DNA from: Candidatus Parvarchaeota archaeon
Lineage (GTDB): Archaea; Nanobdellota; Nanobdellia; Parvarchaeales; Parvarchaeaceae
Assembly (NCBI GenBank): GCA_023378805.1
Contig: JAMCSQ010000004.1
Location: 1 to 19,467, forward strand
Reading direction: 5' to 3'
Length of the DNA: 19,467 bases
Below are positions 1 through 6,350 of the stretch, piece after piece; position 1 is the first letter of the stretch; each line of letters starts with the position of its first letter. Both the position numbers and the translations under genes were made by a program. Below the pieces are notes generated by a model. The model was not told the DNA's origin. It was given only the letters and a program-made list of their open reading frames with translations, and did not search any database.

Positions 1-49
1 TTCTTGCGACGTTTATAGTATTGAATATAGTTGAAAGTGAATCTACCAT
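1..49 (-). CDS. rps8: Small ribosomal subunit protein uS8, N-terminal fragment
   Basis: Only the first 16 codons are in the window; the gene runs off the left edge. The visible residues, MVDSLSTIFNTINVAR, fit the conserved start of archaeal uS8, where the first helix carries a D-x-L-x-x-x-x-N-x-I pattern. The ATG lies 2 bp after the uS14 stop codon, which is where uS8 normally follows uS14 in archaeal ribosomal clusters. In the family, uS8 binds the central domain of 16S rRNA. The identification leans on position as much as on the short sequence. Confidence 0.8.
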   Translation of the reverse strand, partial: MVDSLSTIFNTINVAR

Positions 50-51
50 GA

Positions 52-288
52 TTATGCCTCCTTTCCGTATTTTTTGAATCCGAGATCCGGAGCGACCTCT
101 CTAAAGCACTGTCTGCAGTAGTTAAGGCCATGTATCTTTATATGCCCCTCTGCTCTATTGCATCTTATGCATAAATGCGCTCTTCTGTCATGCGGCTGCA
201 TCTTATGCTTGTTGAATTTTATAAACCTGGCTCTCTTTGCAGGGTTAGCTGAATGAACCTTCAATATTTTTTCGAACTGAGTTTCCAT
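52..288 (-). CDS. rps14: Small ribosomal subunit protein uS14 (zinc-binding type)
   Basis: This 78-residue protein carries a C-x-x-C ... C-x-x-C zinc ribbon (CIRC near residue 40, CRQC near residue 58) followed by FREVAPDLGFKKYG, the hallmark end of archaeal and eukaryotic uS14/S29. It binds the 3' domain of 16S rRNA in the head of the small subunit. Archaeal relatives are usually about 50-57 residues, so the first 29 residues, rich in Lys and Arg, are an extension. An internal Met at residue 30 (codon 199-201) would give a family-sized 49-residue protein, but neither start has a visible Shine-Dalgarno sequence. The longer start is kept because it sits 6 bp after the uL5 stop, matching the tight spacing of the cluster. 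Confidence 0.9.
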   Translation of the reverse strand: METQFEKILKVHSANPAKRARFIKFNKHKMQPHDRRAHLCIRCNRAEGHIKIHGLNYCRQCFREVAPDLGFKKYGKEA

Positions 289-294
289 GATTCT

Positions 295-801
295 TTAAAT
301 AACCTTTACATTGTATTTATTCTTTATGAATTCTATTGCCTCATCTTTTTTAATGAGATGTGACTTTCCTATGTTAGATTTGTTCCTCTTTCTAGTTATA
401 CTGAATCCTCTTCTGGATAGAGTAACATTAACTGAAAGTCCTACTATTCCTATTGTGTAATCATACTTGGCCCCTGGTATATGTATATACTCTTTTATTC
501 CAAAAGATAGATTGCCCTTTCCATCAAAATTAGATTCCTTTACAGCATTCTCAACTGCAGCAAACATTCTTTTTAATACTTCTTCTGCATTCTGCTTTCT
601 CAAAGTTGTTTTTACTCCTATTTCAAGACCAGGCCTTAATCCCCATTCTGGTATTCTTTTTTTAGTCTCGGTCTTTACTACCTTTGAACCTGAAATCTGC
701 TCTAACAGACTCTTTATCTTTTCAAGCCTTTCTCCGGGTTCTCCTACTCCTATATTTAATGTAACCTTCTCAACAAAAATTTCCCTCATTTTATTTTCCA
801 T
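295..801 (-). CDS. rpl5: Large ribosomal subunit protein uL5
   Basis: A 168-residue uL5, of normal archaeal length (about 165-185). It has the opening VEKVTLNIGVGEPGERL, the KKRIPEWGLRPGLEIGVKTTLR segment, FGIKEYIHIPG, and the C-terminal ITRKRNKSNIGKSH region. In the family uL5 binds 5S rRNA and forms part of the central protuberance of the large subunit. It lies 1 bp after the eS4 stop and 6 bp before uS14, so it is almost certainly co-transcribed. The start is the first ATG after the eS4 stop; a second Met four residues later is possible and would change little. Confidence 0.95.
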   Translation of the reverse strand: MENKMREIFVEKVTLNIGVGEPGERLEKIKSLLEQISGSKVVKTETKKRIPEWGLRPGLEIGVKTTLRKQNAEEVLKRMFAAVENAVKESNFDGKGNLSFGIKEYIHIPGAKYDYTIGIVGLSVNVTLSRRGFSITRKRNKSNIGKSHLIKKDEAIEFIKNKYNVKVI

Positions 802-802
802 G

Positions 803-1465
803 TTATAAAGCCATGCAAGATTTTATGGACGAAACGAATTCGCCATCTTTTCCCGAAACCAAAACAGAGTAGCCATTTATCTCCTTTATCTTTCCTTTTC
901 TTCCCGCGTTTTTACCATTGAAAACTATTACCTCTTTTCCCTGTTCAAAAGGTATTTTTTCCTTTATCTTGCCGCTGGAAAGGTCTAATATTATAGAATC
1001 ATTTATCTGCATATCTCCTTTTTCAGCTACGATGTTCCTTGCATCACTTGTAAAAAGTATGTCTTTTGAACCCCTTCCCTTGTGTTTTGACATTATCTTT
1101 ACTTTTTTGCTGTCTATCTTTTCATCTTGTTTTACTGCAGTTATCTTTCCTTTTTCGTTTAGCCATACCAAAAAATAATCCTCTTTGACGTTTACAACAT
1201 CAGAGAAACCGACAACGTATTTTTCTTCCTTTATTTTTTTACCGTCTACTGAAACTAAACCAGCTTTTATAAGGTATCTGGCTTCCCTTGCATTTCCCGC
1301 TATGTTTAAAACATCTCTTAAAAAGCCCAGTATGGACACGCCATACTTATCACTGTGTTTTCCAGGAAGTGGCTTTATATAATACTTGTATTTCTTCCTA
1401 GGTATAACTAAAGAATTGGTAACTGCGCTTCTCTTAAAATGTTTCGATTCACCGTGCCTTGCCAT
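803..1465 (-). CDS. rps4e: Small ribosomal subunit protein eS4
   Basis: A 220-residue protein beginning MARHGESKHFKRSAVTNSLV, close to the archaeal eS4 start (M-A-R-x-G-x-x-x-H-L-K-R). The order is an N-terminal region, an S4-type RNA-binding segment (residues 45-80, DVLNIAGNAREARYLIKAG), the central eS4 domain, and a C-terminal KOW-like segment (residues 178-200, EVIVFNGKNAGRKGKI). Archaeal and eukaryotic ribosomes have eS4 and bacteria do not, so it supports the archaeal origin of the window. It is slightly shorter than most relatives (about 235-245). Its start overlaps the uL24 3' end by 17 bp and its stop is 1 bp from uL5, so translation is probably coupled. Confidence 0.95.
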   Translation of the reverse strand: MARHGESKHFKRSAVTNSLVIPRKKYKYYIKPLPGKHSDKYGVSILGFLRDVLNIAGNAREARYLIKAGLVSVDGKKIKEEKYVVGFSDVVNVKEDYFLVWLNEKGKITAVKQDEKIDSKKVKIMSKHKGRGSKDILFTSDARNIVAEKGDMQINDSIILDLSSGKIKEKIPFEQGKEVIVFNGKNAGRKGKIKEINGYSVLVSGKDGEFVSSIKSCMAL

Positions 1466-1841
1466 AAGATTCTATCTTTTCTAACCTCCTTGCATCGGAC
1501 AGATTAAGATCTGTTATTGTTAAAGCCGATGGCCTGATTTTAAAAGGAACCTTGTTTCCTTTTTTAGTTACGTTCTTAGCTGAATCAATACTTACTTTTA
1601 ACTGTTTCGTATAGACTTTATCTATCTTTCCTTGGTTTCCCTTAAACTTTCCTCTTGTGATTAGCACCGTATCCCCTTTTTTCAACACGATATTTCTTGT
1701 CTTGTATTTTGCTCTTAGCTCCTTTGATAGGTGGGCGGAAAGCATCTTTCTTTTTATGTGCAGAGGAGCATTTGTTCTGTATTTCCTCTGTTTCTTAGGA
1801 GAAGTACTCGAAACCCAATGCCTGCTAAAATTATTTTTCAT
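1449..1841 (-). CDS. rpl24: Large ribosomal subunit protein uL24
   Basis: A 130-residue uL24, of usual archaeal size (about 120-130). The N-terminal part has the archaeal/eukaryotic pattern SSTSPKKQRKYRTNAPLH followed by HLSKELRAKY. The KOW motif follows at about residues 54-75 (KKGDTVLITRGKFKGNQGKI). The family binds domain I of 23S rRNA early in large-subunit assembly. Its start codon overlaps the uL14 stop (ATGA type, 4 bp) and its 3' end overlaps eS4 by 17 bp, which fits translational coupling along the operon. Confidence 0.95.
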   Translation of the reverse strand: MKNNFSRHWVSSTSPKKQRKYRTNAPLHIKRKMLSAHLSKELRAKYKTRNIVLKKGDTVLITRGKFKGNQGKIDKVYTKQLKVSIDSAKNVTKKGNKVPFKIRPSALTITDLNLSDARRLEKIESYGKAR

Positions 1842-2269
1842 ACAATCTTTGACGCAATCTTAGTTATGTTGGGAAAACGTATAGAAATCTCCCTGGCTAT
1901 AGGCCCCCTTATAATAGTACCCTGAGGCTCATATTTGTCTATGTCTTTAACTATTGCACATGCATTATCCTCAAACGAAACCCTTGTACCATCATGTCTT
2001 CTGTACTCTTTTCTTTGTCTTACAACTACTGCTGGAAACTTCTTATGAACTGTATCAGGTGAGCCCTTTTTTACAACAACAAATATAGTATCCCCTATCC
2101 CGCATTTTGGCTGTCTGTCCTTTACACCATGATAATTCCTTATGTTTACAACCTTTACTATCTTTGCTCCCGAATTATCAGCTACCATTATCCAACTTCC
2201 TACGTTTATGGATTTAGAAATTTTTGCCCTTATTGCCTTTAAACCAGCTCCCTTCCTTCCTGTTCCCAT
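1838..2269 (-). CDS. rpl14: Large ribosomal subunit protein uL14
   Basis: A 143-residue uL14. Diagnostic segments include IMVADNSGAKIVKVVNIRNYHGVKDR (given in part), IGDTIFVVVKKGSPD, VRQRKEYRRHDGTRVSFEDNA and IVKDIDKYEPQGTIIRGPIA. In the family uL14 lies at the subunit interface, forms intersubunit bridges, and contacts the factor-binding region. Archaeal forms are about 132-141 residues, so the length is normal. The ATG is 1 bp after the uS17 stop, and the 3' end shares 4 bp with the uL24 start. Confidence 0.97.
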   Translation of the reverse strand: MGTGRKGAGLKAIRAKISKSINVGSWIMVADNSGAKIVKVVNIRNYHGVKDRQPKCGIGDTIFVVVKKGSPDTVHKKFPAVVVRQRKEYRRHDGTRVSFEDNACAIVKDIDKYEPQGTIIRGPIAREISIRFPNITKIASKIV

Positions 2270-2270
2270 A

Positions 2271-2585
2271 TTACTCTAATTTCCTCACAACTACAAATCT
2301 TTTCCACCTGCTTATTGGTCTTGTTTCGTATATCACTACTTTATCGTTTAATTTCGCTAATATGCACTCTGGATTATGTGCAAGCACTCTGCTCCTTATC
2401 TTTACGTATCTGTCGTATTTCCCAAGTCTTCTAAAAACTGTCCAGCTGACTGCAACGGTTTTATCTGCTTTAGCAGAAGTAACTATCCCTTCAAACCGTC
2501 TACCATGAACCCTTAGCTGCCCATGATAAGGACAATGAATATCATTGCAACTGTTCTCCGGTTTCTTCAAATCTTCATAAAGCAT
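2271..2585 (-). CDS. rps17: Small ribosomal subunit protein uS17
   Basis: A 104-residue uS17. It has the archaeal N-terminal segment CNDIHCPYHGQLRVHGRRFEG, the OB-fold core (VTSAKADKTVAVSW), the RYVKIRSRVLAHNPE motif, and the C-terminal VIYETRPISRWKRFVVV. It binds the 5' domain of 16S rRNA. The length is typical for archaea. The ATG lies inside the last codons of rpp29 (11-bp overlap), so the two are translated from one message. Confidence 0.96.
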   Translation of the reverse strand: MLYEDLKKPENSCNDIHCPYHGQLRVHGRRFEGIVTSAKADKTVAVSWTVFRRLGKYDRYVKIRSRVLAHNPECILAKLNDKVVIYETRPISRWKRFVVVRKLE

Positions 2586-2784
2586 ATTCCCATGGCCTCA
2601 TATTAACATCATTTCCATTCACTTTTATTTCTTTTTTATTCATATGTACTATAAATCTGTTTCCATCCTTTATAACTCTTTTTATGCCACTTTCTGTTTC
2701 AAGCAGCAAAGTGCTTTTCGTCTCATCTATTACCTTTCCTTCCAAATTCTTTCCCATTACTTTCAATTTAAATCCTATCAACAT
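2575..2784 (-). CDS. rnp1: RNase P protein subunit Rpp29 (Pop4 family)
   Basis: A 69-residue protein whose core matches archaeal Rpp29: LIGFKLKVMGKNLEGKVIDE is the opening beta strand pair, then TKSTLLLETESGIKRVIKDG, then RFIVHMNKKEIKVNG. In archaea this Sm-like barrel protein pairs with Rpp21 and helps the RNase P RNA trim the 5' leader from pre-tRNA. Its place directly before uS17 is the standard archaeal position, which supports the call. It is short: many archaeal Rpp29 proteins are about 90-130 residues with flanking helices, so this looks like a minimal barrel. It is the first gene after the 52-bp gap where five ribosomal genes are missing, and a TATA-like element lies just upstream. 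Confidence 0.82.
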   Translation of the reverse strand: MLIGFKLKVMGKNLEGKVIDETKSTLLLETESGIKRVIKDGNRFIVHMNKKEIKVNGNDVNMRPWEYAL

Positions 2785-2798
2785 TAGCTATCTTAGAA

Positions 2799-2814
2799 TA
2801 TTTAAATTTAAAAA
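2799..2814 (-). promoter_or_regulatory. Candidate TATA box for the rpp29-uS17-uS8 operon
   Basis: The minus strand reads TTTTTAAATTTAAATA here, centred about 23 bp before the rpp29 ATG (2784). The 52-bp gap is the largest between neighbouring ribosomal genes in the window. This is consistent with an independent, nearly leaderless promoter for the downstream half of the cluster. Because the surroundings are AT-rich, the element could be chance. Confidence 0.45.
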
Positions 2815-2836
2815 TGTTTTCAGACAGCAAAACAAA

Positions 2837-3100
2837 TCAGATTAAACCAAGCTGCGTGGCAATATCCATGGCTTGGAATTCCGGCTTTAGCTTTACTATA
2901 GCTACCTTTCTGGAATCCATTCTGTTTATTATGTTTATACTCTCAACCTTTGCCTTAAGTAAAGATTCCACCTCTTTCTTTATTAATATCTTGTTTGAAT
3001 CCTTTGATACTATAAATGAAAGCTTGTTCTCCATCTGCATTAACCTTGTTGACTTTTCGCCGCTCAAGACACTTACTACGTATTTTAGATTTTCTTCCAT
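2837..3100 (-). CDS. rpl23: Large ribosomal subunit protein uL23
   Basis: An 87-residue uL23, normal for archaea (about 80-90). Recognisable parts are the start VVSVLSGEKSTRLMQMENKL, SFIVSKDSNKILIKKEVESL with the K-x-x-I-K-x-x-V-E helix pattern, and the last strand VAIVKLKPEF. The family sits at the nascent-chain exit tunnel and is a docking site for SRP and the translocon. It begins 2 bp after the uL4 stop. Its 3' end is followed not by uL2, as usual in archaea, but by a 52-bp gap and rpp29. Confidence 0.92.
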   Translation of the reverse strand: MEENLKYVVSVLSGEKSTRLMQMENKLSFIVSKDSNKILIKKEVESLLKAKVESINIINRMDSRKVAIVKLKPEFQAMDIATQLGLI

Positions 3101-3102
3101 GT

Positions 3103-3888
3103 TTATCTTAGATTTTCAACCGCTCCCTTTGTCCATATAATCAGTCTTCCTGGCTTGCCTGCCTGCGAAACATCAGTCATTGATAAAGCTGAAGGATTTG
3201 TAACCTTTATATTAAGGTTTGAAAATGCGCTTGAAGTTTTTTCATTTTCTTTCACAACTAGTACTATACCTAACTTTTTTCTATATTTTCTTCCTCTTAG
3301 TTTTCCCTTTCCGCTTCTTATAGTTTTTTTCATTATTCTATCAAGTTCTGCGCTTAGACCTATGGAAGAAAGCATGTTTTTAGCTTCTTTCGTCTTCTTT
3401 ACTGCTATTGCAGAATCATCTACGACTATCGGTAGTTCCTTTATTCCATCAATAGAATGAAAGATTGAAACCTGTTTTATATCGGCAGATGCTGCTATTC
3501 CCATTTTAATTGCAAGTTTTCTTTCCTTCTTGTTTATTTCTTTTACAAGTTTTTTCTCAGCTTGAGGAGGATGTGCTTCTCTTCCACCTACGGTATTCGG
3601 AGCAACAGCACCCATATAACTAAAATTCGTACCGACTCTGGATAGAGTTTTCCTTGGAGTTCTGTCTAATCCCCGCCCATAGCTTGTCTTAAAGGACCTT
3701 CTTCTTTTTGTAAGCTCTGCTACTTTCCTTTTACCAGCCATCGGATCTGTATATTTGAGCTGGAACTTTTCGGACTGCTCCGCGAGGAATGCCTTTTTAA
3801 ATGTAGCATAGTTGAACTTTGTGCTGAATACCTCTGGCAATTGAATCTCTCCATTCTCCTTACCGCCGGACGAAAATACTTTTACCAT
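3103..3888 (-). CDS. rpl4: Large ribosomal subunit protein uL4
   Basis: A 261-residue uL4 of typical archaeal length (about 250-270). It shows the extended loop region TKRRRSFKTSYGRGLDRTPR, then VGGREAHPPQAEKKLVKEIN, a conserved archaeal/eukaryotic uL4 block, and the C-terminal segment GKLRGRKYRKKLGIVLVVKE. In the family the long loop lines the peptide exit tunnel. It begins 1 bp after the uL3 stop and ends 2 bp before uL23. Confidence 0.96.
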   Translation of the reverse strand: MVKVFSSGGKENGEIQLPEVFSTKFNYATFKKAFLAEQSEKFQLKYTDPMAGKRKVAELTKRRRSFKTSYGRGLDRTPRKTLSRVGTNFSYMGAVAPNTVGGREAHPPQAEKKLVKEINKKERKLAIKMGIAASADIKQVSIFHSIDGIKELPIVVDDSAIAVKKTKEAKNMLSSIGLSAELDRIMKKTIRSGKGKLRGRKYRKKLGIVLVVKENEKTSSAFSNLNIKVTNPSALSMTDVSQAGKPGRLIIWTKGAVENLR

Positions 3889-3889
3889 A

Positions 3890-4840
3890 TCATTTCAATA
3901 ATGTTATTTTTACTGGTTCGGCCTTTCTTGTAGGCCTTATCGCCTTTCTCATTATAATTAACCTGCTTGCGCTTCCGGGAACGGAACCCTTTAAGACTAA
4001 GGCGCTTCCCTTTAAATTACCATAGTTTTTATATCCACTAGGGATATTTACCTCCTGAGGATCTTTTACAACCTTAAAGACAAACTTATTATATTCAACT
4101 CTTGAATTAAAACCAAGTCTACCGTGTTGTGGAACTGTATACTGGACCTTTGCCATCGTTTCTGCACCCAAGTTACCAGCTTTTCTTCTGGATTTACTGG
4201 CATGCACAGGATATATCTTTACACCATAACGTTTTACGGAGCCCTGAAAGCCCTTGCCTTTTGTTATTGCGCCTACGTCAACAAAATTACCGTCCTTTAT
4301 GACTGAAGAAACTTCTATTGACTTGCTCAAAACGTTCTTTGCCGTCTCTAATTTATCATCAAAGTTACCGCCCACTGCCAATTCGAATATCTCTGGTTTT
4401 TTCTTCAGCCCTATTGACCAAGGCTGTGTAGCCACCAGTAAACGCAGATCATTCGCTTTTCCTTTAAAATCATCTATGTTTTTATTGTTTTCCTTGAATT
4501 TCACCTTTCTCTGAACGTACTTATTTATACTTGTTCCCCAGCTTTCTCCAACGGTTATTCCATTATTGTAGAATCTTAACGCACATACCAGTAGAGGAGG
4601 ACATTCGAGTATAGTTGCATTTGTCATTACTTCCATCTTAAATGTAGGAGAGTTTTTATCGGAATCAATGTAAACTAGCTGTATCATTCCAGCTTTATAA
4701 CCTGCAAACCCGCCTATTTCACCCTTTTCCAGATCCTTGAAATTGTTAACCGTATTGTAAGGCCGTTTGCTTTTCTTTATAGGGTAATACTGCAAACTTC
4801 CTCTTCTAGGAGTACTCTTCTTAGTTATCTGATGTCCCAT
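3890..4840 (-). CDS. rpl3: Large ribosomal subunit protein uL3
   Basis: A 316-residue uL3, slightly shorter than most archaeal versions (about 330-350). The N-terminus has STPRRGSLQYYPIKKSKRP, then GEIGGFAGYKAGMIQLVYID. The C-terminal half has ITKGKGFQGSVKRYGVKI, KSRRKAGNLG and TVPQHGRLGFNSRVEYNKF, which form the branched loop that reaches the peptidyl-transferase centre. It heads the ribosomal cluster, after a 138-bp gap that separates it from pyruvate kinase on the same strand, and so should carry the first promoter of the operon. Confidence 0.96.
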   Translation of the reverse strand: MGHQITKKSTPRRGSLQYYPIKKSKRPYNTVNNFKDLEKGEIGGFAGYKAGMIQLVYIDSDKNSPTFKMEVMTNATILECPPLLVCALRFYNNGITVGESWGTSINKYVQRKVKFKENNKNIDDFKGKANDLRLLVATQPWSIGLKKKPEIFELAVGGNFDDKLETAKNVLSKSIEVSSVIKDGNFVDVGAITKGKGFQGSVKRYGVKIYPVHASKSRRKAGNLGAETMAKVQYTVPQHGRLGFNSRVEYNKFVFKVVKDPQEVNIPSGYKNYGNLKGSALVLKGSVPGSASRLIIMRKAIRPTRKAEPVKITLLK

Positions 4841-4884
4841 AATTTAATTACAATTGTTTTATTTACTGATATAGATTTTTTACG

Positions 4885-4893
4885 TTTAAATAG
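4885..4893 (-). promoter_or_regulatory. Candidate TATA box for the uL3-uL4-uL23 operon
   Basis: The minus strand reads CTATTTAAA, centred about 48 bp before the uL3 ATG. Transcription from about 26 bp downstream would leave a leader of about 22 nt. It is the best placed TATA-like element in the 138-bp gap, but another (TTTATAG near 4924-4931) lies further upstream. There is no Shine-Dalgarno sequence before the ATG. Confidence 0.45.
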
Positions 4894-4954
4894 ATTAACA
4901 TTTGATATTATATTTCATTTAATCTATAAATTCTTACAATTTTGCCGCTGTATA

Positions 4955-4972
4955 AGTTTTTAGTTAAAAACT
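4955..4972. repeat. Short inverted repeat just after the pyruvate kinase stop
   Basis: Arms AGTTTTTA and TAAAAACT (8 bp) are separated by 2 bp, and the repeat begins 6 bp past the pyruvate kinase stop. A transcript could fold here or pair in the shifted register TTAGTT/AACTAA. It may help end the pyruvate kinase message, but the stem is almost all A-U, and archaeal termination does not usually need a hairpin. Confidence 0.3.
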
Positions 4973-4978
4973 AACTAT

Positions 4979-6319
4979 TTAAAAGCTTATTATCCGTATA
5001 TTCTCTGTTGAGTTTTCACTTAACGACAGGCCTGAAATTACTATGGCCTTTTTTATGCCGTGCTCTTTTGCTATCTGAATAAGGCTATTCTCAGATTTTT
5101 CCAGGCTTTTTACAAATATACCTTTAACATTTTTGCTGAAAAATAACTTAGAAAAGGCCATTTTACTGTTTGTAACAGCAGAGATATCCAATTGAAGATG
5201 GTGCCTTGAAAGCTTGAATGCGCTTCTGCCTGAAGGAGTAAAAGTTATTATCTTGTTTATTTTAGTGTTTATAACTAGATCTATGACTGAATTTAATATT
5301 GCATCATGTATATCCTCCATTTTGTATCTTTTTACAATACCGGAATAATGATATTTTTCTATTATCCTTTTTAACATCGACAGGGCCTTTAGAGGATAAA
5401 TTCCTATTGCTGTTTCTTCTGAAAGCATAACGGCATCTGTTCCCTCGTCTATAGCAGTGAAAACATCATCTGCTTCTGCCCTGGTCGGCATTACGTTATT
5501 TGTCATAGATTCGAGCATTTGTGTAGCTGTTATAACCGGCTTGCTGTTTTCATTGCATAATGATAAAAGCTTCTTTTGAACCTCCGGCAAATCTGCAATA
5601 TCTATGTTTAAACCAAGATCTCCTCTTGCAATCATAATAACATCAGCGGCCTTTACTATCTCATTGAAATGTTTTACTGCTTCTATTCTTTCTATCTTTG
5701 CTATCAAAACACTTTTTTCTCCTGCTATCTTTCTAGCATTCTCTATGTCTTTTGCACTGGATATAAAAGACAAAGCAAATGTATTTATCCCCAAACTTAA
5801 ACCAAACTTTATTCCTTCTTCGTCTTTCTTTGTTGGATATTTCCCAGGATAAGAGATTCCCTTGAAGTTTATACTCTGCTCATTAAGCAAAACGCCGTTA
5901 TTCAATGCCTTTGCGACCAAAAGGCCCATTTCATTTCTCACTGGTTTGAATTCTATCTTTCCATCAGACAAAAGAAGTTTGCTTTTTAAATTTATCCTTT
6001 TTACTATCTCATCCGAAACCTGTATTTGACCATTCTTGCCAAAGGTATATTCCGTTCCTTCCTTTATTTCTATCCTATCTCCATGAACCTTTCCGGTTCT
6101 AAGTTTAGGCCCTGGTAAATCAAAAAACATTAGAACGCTTCTTTTTGTTTCTTCTTCTGCTTTCCTTACGTTCGCAACTACTTTTTTAAAATAGTTCTTA
6201 TCTCCATGTGAAAGATTAAATCTGAATACATCTACTCCTTTAAGAATCATCTTTTTAAGCATCTCGTAACTGTCACATGCTGGACCAACTGTTACTACTG
6301 TTTTAATTCTGCTTACCAT
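4979..6319 (-). CDS. pyk: Pyruvate kinase
   Basis: A 446-residue pyruvate kinase, which converts phosphoenolpyruvate and ADP to pyruvate and ATP. The barrel opens with IKTVVTVGPACDSYEM and VDVFRFNLSHG (substrate Arg and Asn). Next come FDLPGPKLRTG, the small B domain, and the active-site strand KIERIEAV (catalytic Lys). The metal-binding segment MIARGDLGLNI follows, and then ITATQMLESM and PTRAEADDVFTAIDEGTDAVMLSEETA, the family signature. The C-terminal domain (ITFTPSGRSAFKLSRH onward) is present but short; many relatives are 470-490 residues. All catalytic motifs are intact. The ATG is 31 bp after the surface-protein stop, with a TATA box at the leaderless distance, so it is probably transcribed on its own. 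Confidence 0.97.
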   Translation of the reverse strand: MVSRIKTVVTVGPACDSYEMLKKMILKGVDVFRFNLSHGDKNYFKKVVANVRKAEEETKRSVLMFFDLPGPKLRTGKVHGDRIEIKEGTEYTFGKNGQIQVSDEIVKRINLKSKLLLSDGKIEFKPVRNEMGLLVAKALNNGVLLNEQSINFKGISYPGKYPTKKDEEGIKFGLSLGINTFALSFISSAKDIENARKIAGEKSVLIAKIERIEAVKHFNEIVKAADVIMIARGDLGLNIDIADLPEVQKKLLSLCNENSKPVITATQMLESMTNNVMPTRAEADDVFTAIDEGTDAVMLSEETAIGIYPLKALSMLKRIIEKYHYSGIVKRYKMEDIHDAILNSVIDLVINTKINKIITFTPSGRSAFKLSRHHLQLDISAVTNSKMAFSKLFFSKNVKGIFVKSLEKSENSLIQIAKEHGIKKAIVISGLSLSENSTENIRIISF

Positions 6320-6340
6320 AGTTATCTTAAAAGCTGTAAG

Positions 6341-6350
6341 AATTTATACA
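6341..6350 (-). promoter_or_regulatory. TATA box for pyruvate kinase (leaderless spacing)
   Basis: The minus strand reads TGTATAAATT, centred about 26 bp before the pyk ATG (6319). This is the usual archaeal distance from TATA box to transcription start, so the message should begin at or next to the start codon. The whole element fits in the 31-bp gap behind the surface-protein gene. Confidence 0.65.

Noticed and set aside
1657..1925. Plus-strand open frames opposite uL24/uL14
   Set aside because: They lie wholly within strongly conserved ribosomal genes on the other strand and show no domain or start signal.
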